Position numbers and translations under genes: made by a program | The notes under the pieces: model-generated | What the model was told of the DNA's origin: nothing | What the model saw: only the letters and a program-made list of their open reading frames with translations | The model's database searches: none | IMG/VR virus record: IMGVR_UViG_3300025128_005882 | Coordinates: 1 to 64,000 of that record | DNA from: a virus | Length of the DNA stretch: 64,000 bases | Reading direction: 5' to 3' (one strand) | Shown here: positions 60,614 through 64,000 of the stretch, piece by piece | Layout: the number at the start of each line of letters is the position of its first letter | How positions within the stretch are numbered: position 1 is the stretch's first letter

Positions 60614-60937
60614 TTAAAGCTCCAATGCTGAACGAATCTTTCCACGTACTACTTGGCTATGACCTCGATTTGAGTGATTTGTCGTAGCCTGATACAAATT
60701 TTCTGTAAAGGTCTTTGACAAGCCCAATGCTCGCCCTGCTCGTAACGTCTCACGCTTGTTGTTAGCGTAGCTACCATGACCACCTCGGTGGGCAACTGCT
60801 GTTACTGCATTAAAAGTATGACCTTTCGCTTTTCCTCTTTTACCAGTCGCAACAATATTTTTATTATCGCCAATGCTAAACACATAAGTAGTGCTTGGTA
60901 GGCTTGACAACTGCTGATAAAATTCACTAATGTTCAT
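60614..60937 (-). CDS. Hypothetical phage protein, His/Gly-rich
   Basis: A 107-residue protein. N-terminal helix-strand (FYQQLSSLPSTTYVFSIGD), then a His/Arg/Gly-rich centre (GKRGKAKGHTFNAV, HRGGHGSYANNKRE) and a basic end. The pattern might bind nucleic acid, but no family is recognised. It ends one base before the ssb start. Confidence 0.55.
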   Translation of the reverse strand: MNISEFYQQLSSLPSTTYVFSIGDNKNIVATGKRGKAKGHTFNAVTAVAHRGGHGSYANNKRETLRAGRALGLSKTFTENLYQATTNHSNRGHSQVVRGKIRSALEL

Positions 60938-60955
60938 AAGAAACTCCTTAAAAAA

Positions 60956-61174
60956 TTACTTAAAAATGTTGCTAGTTGGCAACTCCATAGCCACAGGGCT
61001 ACTCTGTTGTTCAACTAAATTACTACTTCCGTTAAGTTCCGCAATGCCGTTTTCTAAATAAGTCCTCAGCGTAGCGATGTCTGTGTCGATTTGTGTCTTT
61101 GTGTTTTCTAAATCCGTGATTTGCTTCTGCACGTTCTTTAGATGTGCTTCAGCCATTTCTTTTATGTTTGCCAT
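60956..61174 (-). CDS. Small coiled-coil protein
   Basis: A 72-residue protein with heptad-like helix EAHLKNVQKQITDLENTK and IDTDIATLRTYLENGI, then a polar Gln/Ser-rich tail. Ribosome site GGAG precedes the ATG. A -10-like TATAAT and terminator lie just upstream. No function assigned. Confidence 0.6.
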   Translation of the reverse strand: MANIKEMAEAHLKNVQKQITDLENTKTQIDTDIATLRTYLENGIAELNGSSNLVEQQSSPVAMELPTSNIFK

Positions 61175-61210
61175 AATGTTTTACTCCAGTTTAGTTTTGT
61201 CCTATGTTAT

Positions 61211-61216
61211 ATTATA
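61211..61216 (-). promoter_or_regulatory. Possible promoter, TATAAT -10 box
   Basis: AGTATAATATAACATAGG on the minus strand, right after the terminator at 61219-61235. It lacks a good -35 box (TGTACC at the 17-base position), and would drive the 60956, 60614 and ssb genes. Confidence 0.4.
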
Positions 61217-61218
61217 CT

Positions 61219-61235
61219 AAAAACCGAGCTTCGGT
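61219..61235 (-). terminator. Intrinsic terminator after the small membrane protein gene
   Basis: Stem ACCGA/TCGGT (61223-61227, 61231-61235) with loop AGC, followed on the minus strand by a T-run, 13 bases after the stop at 61248. The downstream promoter follows at 61211. Confidence 0.6.
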
Positions 61236-61247
61236 ACACTTCTTTTT

Positions 61248-61400
61248 TTATTTTTTTCTAAATTCGTACCAAAGTAATCCTAAGTTTGCTAGTCCGTATG
61301 AAAACCACATCAGTGCGTGTGGGTAATCTTTGTCTTTAATGCACGAAGCACAGGTTACCCAGTACAGCAATGTAGTTGTTCCTATAGCGTAAACAGCCAT
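61248..61400 (-). CDS. Small membrane protein, 50 residues
   Basis: A 50-residue ORF whose TGATG overlap with the upstream stop and good codon run support it. Two hydrophobic segments, VYAIGTTTLLYWVTCASC and ALMWFSYGLANLGLLWY, separated by a charged KDKDYPH turn, indicate a two-helix membrane protein; the tail is EFRKK. Below common length cut-offs, so easily missed. No function assigned. Confidence 0.6.
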   Translation of the reverse strand: MAVYAIGTTTLLYWVTCASCIKDKDYPHALMWFSYGLANLGLLWYEFRKK

Positions 61401-61951
61401 CAGCTCATCCTCATCTTATCCTTGTTAAAGAAGAACCATCTTTTATAGTGATCTACGTCACCTTTGTGTTTATGTACATAGGCCAAGTATCCCATAAGAT
61501 TTTCCATCGAGTCAAATATATGCTGATGTGGCAACATGAAGAATAGCCAGTTCGGAGCTGCGGCCTTGCCTTGCTGACACCAAATAAGAACAGGTTTTTT
61601 CTGACTGTTGGCTACAGCTATCTCTTCGTAGGTTCCACAAGCATGGACATCTGTATCTACACTTACGATCAGGAAATCTGATATGTCTACACATCTCAAG
61701 TCTAGAGTTCGGATGACACCATATTCGTCTCTAATCTGCTGAAAGTTTCCTTCCACCTTCAGGCTTTCGATACGTTCTCTTGTACCCTCGTCCTCCTTGC
61801 CTATCTCTGATGGTTTATCACAGGGGTTTAATACTACTACCCCCATCCTTTCAAGTAGTGGTGTAATTTTATCTCTCCACCCAGCGCCTCCATCGGGAAC
61901 TCTGTCCATAGCACCGGCCAAGTAAGTTCTCATGCCTTTAAGTCTGTTCAT
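61400..61951 (-). CDS. Nucleoside 2-deoxyribosyltransferase-like protein
   Basis: A 183-residue protein. TYLAGAMDRVPDGGAGWRD, VVVLNPCDKPSEIG, DLRCVDISDFLIVSVDTDV and CGTYEEIAVANSQKKPVLIW are in the order of the nucleoside 2-deoxyribosyltransferase fold, with the catalytic Glu expected in the GTYEE segment. The enzyme cleaves or exchanges bases of deoxynucleosides in salvage. The neighbouring HAD protein suggests small-molecule metabolism. Some family members have other substrates. Confidence 0.7.
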   Translation of the reverse strand: MNRLKGMRTYLAGAMDRVPDGGAGWRDKITPLLERMGVVVLNPCDKPSEIGKEDEGTRERIESLKVEGNFQQIRDEYGVIRTLDLRCVDISDFLIVSVDTDVHACGTYEEIAVANSQKKPVLIWCQQGKAAAPNWLFFMLPHQHIFDSMENLMGYLAYVHKHKGDVDHYKRWFFFNKDKMRMS

Positions 61952-62648
61952 AACCTGCCTCTAAAAATTGCCTAGTCTCTTCAAAATTCTTAACCCAAAA
62001 TGCGTGAAACACATCTAGTTTACTATAGATTGGATAGTCATTTCCATTCTCTTGACAGCCATCACCATAGAAAAATACTTCTCCAACCATATCTTCTAGC
62101 ACTTGTGCTTTGTCTTTACCTTTTGGATAAATGTCTATGCTTATCTGCCCACCGATGGCAAAGTCTATATCTGGGTAATCAGCGGATAGTTTATCAACTA
62201 TGTATTCTCTTTCTTTCCATTGTTGATCCCACTCATAATAATATTCCCTTTGCTCTTGTGTACACTCACGTCCTATGGTTGTCATGTTCGCCATACCAAC
62301 GCGCTTTTCTATATTTGTTCCTGCCGTACCGTTCCATACGCTATTTCGGATTTGATTCTTAACAGACTGCTCTAGCCCTCCACAAAGCTCCCATTCGCTC
62401 TGTTTAATAAGCTGACCGTCAACATATAACTGATTGCCGCAGTTCTGATAAGAGCCATCAACGGAGTGCCATATGGCGTGCCCAACTTGTTCTATAGTCT
62501 TTTCTTTGTCTGACCCAGTAACTAGAAAAACCTTCTCGTCATCACCTTTGTTGCGCAACATTTTCATAAAGAAATGCTTAAAGTCATCTGTCATTGGCTG
62601 ACGGTGAGGGGTCAATGTTCCATCTACATCGAATAAAAAGTTTTTCAT
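61938..62648 (-). CDS. Eukaryotic-type phosphomannomutase-like HAD protein
   Basis: A 236-residue HAD-family protein. FLFDVDGTLTPHRQPM (DxDGT motif), VFLVTGSDKEKTIEQVG, then MANMTTIGRECTQEQREYY and IGGQISIDIYPKGKDKAQV with FFYGDGCQENGNDYPIYS match the eukaryotic PMM layout. It would convert mannose-6-phosphate to mannose-1-phosphate, supplying GDP-mannose, or act as a phosphatase. AAGGAT site. It is an unusual gene for a phage and fits the strong glycan content. Confidence 0.75.
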   Translation of the reverse strand: MKNFLFDVDGTLTPHRQPMTDDFKHFFMKMLRNKGDDEKVFLVTGSDKEKTIEQVGHAIWHSVDGSYQNCGNQLYVDGQLIKQSEWELCGGLEQSVKNQIRNSVWNGTAGTNIEKRVGMANMTTIGRECTQEQREYYYEWDQQWKEREYIVDKLSADYPDIDFAIGGQISIDIYPKGKDKAQVLEDMVGEVFFYGDGCQENGNDYPIYSKLDVFHAFWVKNFEETRQFLEAGYEQT

Positions 62649-62654
62649 AGTCTA

Positions 62655-62780
62655 TTAATCCTTACCGACTGTGAATAACAACATCATAGTTATTATAAAT
62701 CCAGTTATTGCTGATCCCACAGTCATAGATATTGAGTTCTGATGTTCTAATATTAAAACTACTCGCTCTTCTCTAGTCAT
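62655..62780 (-). CDS. Small single-span membrane protein, 41 residues
   Basis: A 41-residue ORF with GGAG six bases before the ATG. A charged N-terminus (TREERVVLILEHQN) is followed by one hydrophobic segment (ITGFIITMMLLFTV) and a GKD end. Short but well supported by its ribosome site and 6-base gap to the next gene. Function unknown. Confidence 0.5.
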   Translation of the reverse strand: MTREERVVLILEHQNSISMTVGSAITGFIITMMLLFTVGKD

Positions 62781-62867
62781 GTGAACTCCAAATGGCTACG
62801 GCTTTCGCGCGACATATCCGCATGTATCAGCTAGTACAAAAGCCCGCGCAGGCTAAAGTTAGTTAAG

Positions 62868-62939
62868 TGACCTCTAGGGGGATCGAACCCCTATTGCCAG
62901 CGTGAAAAGCTGGAGTCCTGACCGTTAGACGAAGAGGCC
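62868..62939 (-). tRNA. trnE: tRNA-Glu (anticodon TTC)
   Basis: A 72-nt cloverleaf: acceptor stem GGCCTCT with AGAGGTC (one G-T pair), anticodon stem CCAGC/GCTGG with loop TTTTCAC, so anticodon TTC, and a T-loop region GGTTCGATCC. The discriminator base is A. CCA is not encoded. It is the only tRNA in the window. Confidence 0.92.
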
Positions 62940-63000
62940 AGAGTTGGGGTGTTAGTTCAGGATGTTTCATGCACAAGGAATAAAACAAAAACCCAACTCT
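62940..63000. repeat. Long-loop inverted repeat 5' of tRNA-Glu
   Basis: AGAGTTGGG (62940-62948) and CCCAACTCT (62992-63000) form a perfect 9-bp stem with a 43-base loop, directly abutting the tRNA 5' end. It is not a tRNA. It may be a processing or termination element; on the plus strand a T4 run follows. Confidence 0.6.
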
Positions 63001-63009
63001 TTTGTAATA

Positions 63010-63061
63010 ACGAGATAGCGTCTTGAATCTAGACCAAACTAGATAACGTTCTGAATCTCGT
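63010..63061. repeat. 52-nt structured element, copy 2
   Basis: Cleanest copy: outer stem ACGAGAT/ATCTCGT, 10-nt internal segments AGCGTCTTGA and AACGTTCTGA, inner stem ATCTAG/CTAGAT, hexaloop ACCAAA (plus-strand reading). It sits between the tRNA region and the gene ending at 63065. Confidence 0.8.
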
Positions 63062-63064
63062 CTA

Positions 63065-63277
63065 TCATTTATAAAAACCTTTCTTATCCATACTTTCCAC
63101 TCTTGGTTTTACAGTATGTTTATAATAATATTTGAACTGCTTGTACAAATCTTTGATCTGCTTGAACGCTTCTTCCTCCGTTATCTTCCCGCCTTGTTCT
63201 AAGTCGCATATGATTGACATATGTATATTAAACGCTCTGAACGGATCACGGTATTGGTCAAAGATTATTTCATCCAT
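63065..63277 (-). CDS. Small helical phage protein
   Basis: A 70-residue protein. MDEIIFDQYRDPFRAFN and IHMSIICDLEQGG precede a Lys/Tyr-rich helix (KQIKDLYKQFKYYYKHTV). No motif recognised. Its 8-base overlap with the upstream gene supports it as real. Common type of small phage gene. Confidence 0.55.
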   Translation of the reverse strand: MDEIIFDQYRDPFRAFNIHMSIICDLEQGGKITEEEAFKQIKDLYKQFKYYYKHTVKPRVESMDKKGFYK

Positions 63278-63500
63278 TATGGAATCCTATTTTGCTTTTC
63301 TTTGCATTGTCGTCTATGATTTCTAGGATGTCGTCCTCTGCAAACCAGTCTCTTACTCTGGCTTCGCCTGACCACCAAGCGCACTCGTATTGTATTACAT
63401 TTGATGCGTGGATTGCAACAGTTATAACCTTAGCAATTAAATCATCGTCATTAAGTTTTACTTTAGTTCCAACTTCATAAATATTCAATGTGTTATCCAT
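63270..63500 (-). CDS. Small SH3-like phage protein
   Basis: A 76-residue protein. VGTKVKLNDDDLIAKVITVA, VIQYECAWWSGEARVRDWF and a DDILEIIDD end resemble small beta-barrel SH3/KOW-type proteins of phages. AAGGAG site. Function unknown. Confidence 0.6.
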   Translation of the reverse strand: MDNTLNIYEVGTKVKLNDDDLIAKVITVAIHASNVIQYECAWWSGEARVRDWFAEDDILEIIDDNAKKSKIGFHNG

Positions 63501-63669
63501 TCTTTAGCTCCTTAATACGTTTTTTCAATCTTAGTATAGTGTCTTCAAGCTCTCTCTGATTTTTCTTCTGTTGTTTGTATCTAAATTCCCACTTTCTCTC
63601 GCTCTTTGCTAGTTTTTCTCTCCATTCACTTACAATGTTTTGGCATCTTGAAAATTCTTCGTCTGGCAT
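63493..63669 (-). CDS. Small coiled-coil protein
   Basis: A 58-residue protein starting at ATG 63669, which has a strong AGGAGG site and a TAATG overlap; an upstream ATG at 63687 has no site. Helical, charged (SEWREKLAKSERKWEFRY, RELEDTILRLKKRIKEL). Function unknown. Confidence 0.55.
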   Translation of the reverse strand: MPDEEFSRCQNIVSEWREKLAKSERKWEFRYKQQKKNQRELEDTILRLKKRIKELKNG

Positions 63670-63935
63670 TACTTCCTCCTGTTCCATTTATTCCTAGCTT
63701 CTACCCAATCGTCGCCAGAGCCGCTGGCTCCACCACAGTCATCGCACTCGTACCAATACAGACCTATGCTATCCATCGCCTCTGCCTGTGGATGACCACC
63801 GCAGAATGGACATGGCAACAATGTATCTTTTGTAAATTCTACTACATCTATATCGTGTTCGCCACATTTGATACACCATATTGGTTTGTTATCTACGTCT
63901 ACAACTCGGTTGCAACATTTTATTAAATACTTCAT
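63669..63935 (-). CDS. Lar-like restriction-alleviation/zinc-finger protein
   Basis: An 88-residue protein with CIKCGEHDIDV and then LLPCPFCGGHPQAEAMD, WYECDDCGGASGSGDDW and EARNKWNRR. The LPCPFCGG...W.EC..C plus EA..WN.R pattern is the Lar family of small zinc proteins (restriction alleviation and related phage proteins). The N-terminal CC and CxxC pairs add a second possible zinc site. Function in this phage unproven. Confidence 0.75.
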   Translation of the reverse strand: MKYLIKCCNRVVDVDNKPIWCIKCGEHDIDVVEFTKDTLLPCPFCGGHPQAEAMDSIGLYWYECDDCGGASGSGDDWVEARNKWNRRK

Positions 63936-64000
63936 CTGTCAAACCTACATATAATAAAAAAATTGTCATTGCGATTATAGCTGGAAGCTGGACTGTCAGC
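63889..64000 (-). other. Partial gene end at window edge (frame uncertain)
   Basis: Two minus-strand frames are open to the edge. One ends at 63889 with a hydrophobic LPAIIAMTIFLLYVGL stretch, the other ends at 63932 with a four-base overlap to the Lar-like start. Either could be the 3' end of a gene that continues outside the window. Confidence 0.3.

Noticed and set aside
62841-62854. Terminator after tRNA-Glu (AGCC/GGCT stem followed by TTTT)
   Set aside because: The stem is only 4 bp and the T-run is short; not strong enough to list as a feature.
62940-63000. Second tRNA next to tRNA-Glu
   Set aside because: The stem is perfect but there is no D-arm, anticodon arm or T-loop sequence.
32699-63061. 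52-nt repeats as a CRISPR array or attachment sites
   Set aside because: Only three dispersed copies, no spacers, no cas genes and no integrase; copies are not identical, which argues against recombination sites.

Overview
This window looks like part of a large, virulent-type tailed double-stranded DNA phage genome (Caudoviricetes), probably from an environmental sample. The evidence is gene content: bacterial-type DNA polymerase III alpha, DnaB-type helicase, TOPRIM primase, RecA-like recombinase, SSB, PhoH, class I ribonucleotide reductase, dUTPase, a dNMP kinase, virion-type proteins, a holin-like protein, one tRNA, and dense packing with ATGA, TAATG and TGATG overlaps. I see no integrase, no ribosomal genes and no terminase, so the left virion module continues outside the window. 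The host is inferred, weakly, to belong to the Planctomycetes/PVC group, because three DUF1501 proteins with Tat-type leaders are encoded; that family is especially abundant there.

Layout. Positions 1-4111 carry two plus-strand virion-type genes that end at a bidirectional terminator. Nearly everything else is on the minus strand, so transcription there runs from high to low coordinates. Positions 4.2-6.0 kb hold a zinc-ribbon protein, a possible annealing protein and a free-standing EDxHD nuclease. Positions 6.0-27.8 kb hold a glycan factory of about 29 genes: nucleotide-sugar enzymes, cupin isomerases, an aminotransferase, a sugar formyltransferase, a PIG-L deacetylase and many glycosyltransferases. 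Positions 27.8-32.7 kb hold an SSB-like protein, an FkbM-like methyltransferase and a DNA polymerase III alpha split into two genes with a DnaQ-like exonuclease gene between them. Positions 32.8-38.2 kb hold an envelope-type module: a membrane CxxC protein, three DUF1501 proteins, a cysteine-rich lipoprotein and a basic phage protein. Positions 38.2-51.5 kb hold replication, recombination and nucleotide metabolism. Positions 51.6-54.6 kb hold a holin-like gene, a membrane PAS-domain protein, a glycine-rich virion-type protein, a sigma-like factor and two unknowns. Positions 54.6-59.3 kb hold a second glycan cluster with a GT29 (sialyltransferase-family) gene, a CMP-sugar synthetase and a radical SAM enzyme. 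Positions 59.3-64 kb hold small genes, SSB, a deoxyribosyltransferase-like protein, a eukaryotic-type phosphomannomutase-like HAD protein and tRNA-Glu.

How the parts fit. Replication appears largely self-supplied. The sugar genes fit synthesis of a dTDP-3-amino-3,6-dideoxyhexose that may be N-formylated, and a CMP-activated acidic sugar, both presumably used to decorate virion, DNA or host envelope. The sigma-like gene sits beside a GTGTATAATA motif that also precedes a virion gene at the left end, so it may direct late transcription.

The two most unusual observations are the DUF1501/lipoprotein module and a 52-nt structured element (7-10-6-6-6-10-7 architecture) that occurs three times, only in intergenic gaps. 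No stretch over 300 bases lacks a gene. The longest gap, 62781-63064, holds the tRNA, a long inverted repeat and one copy of the 52-nt element.
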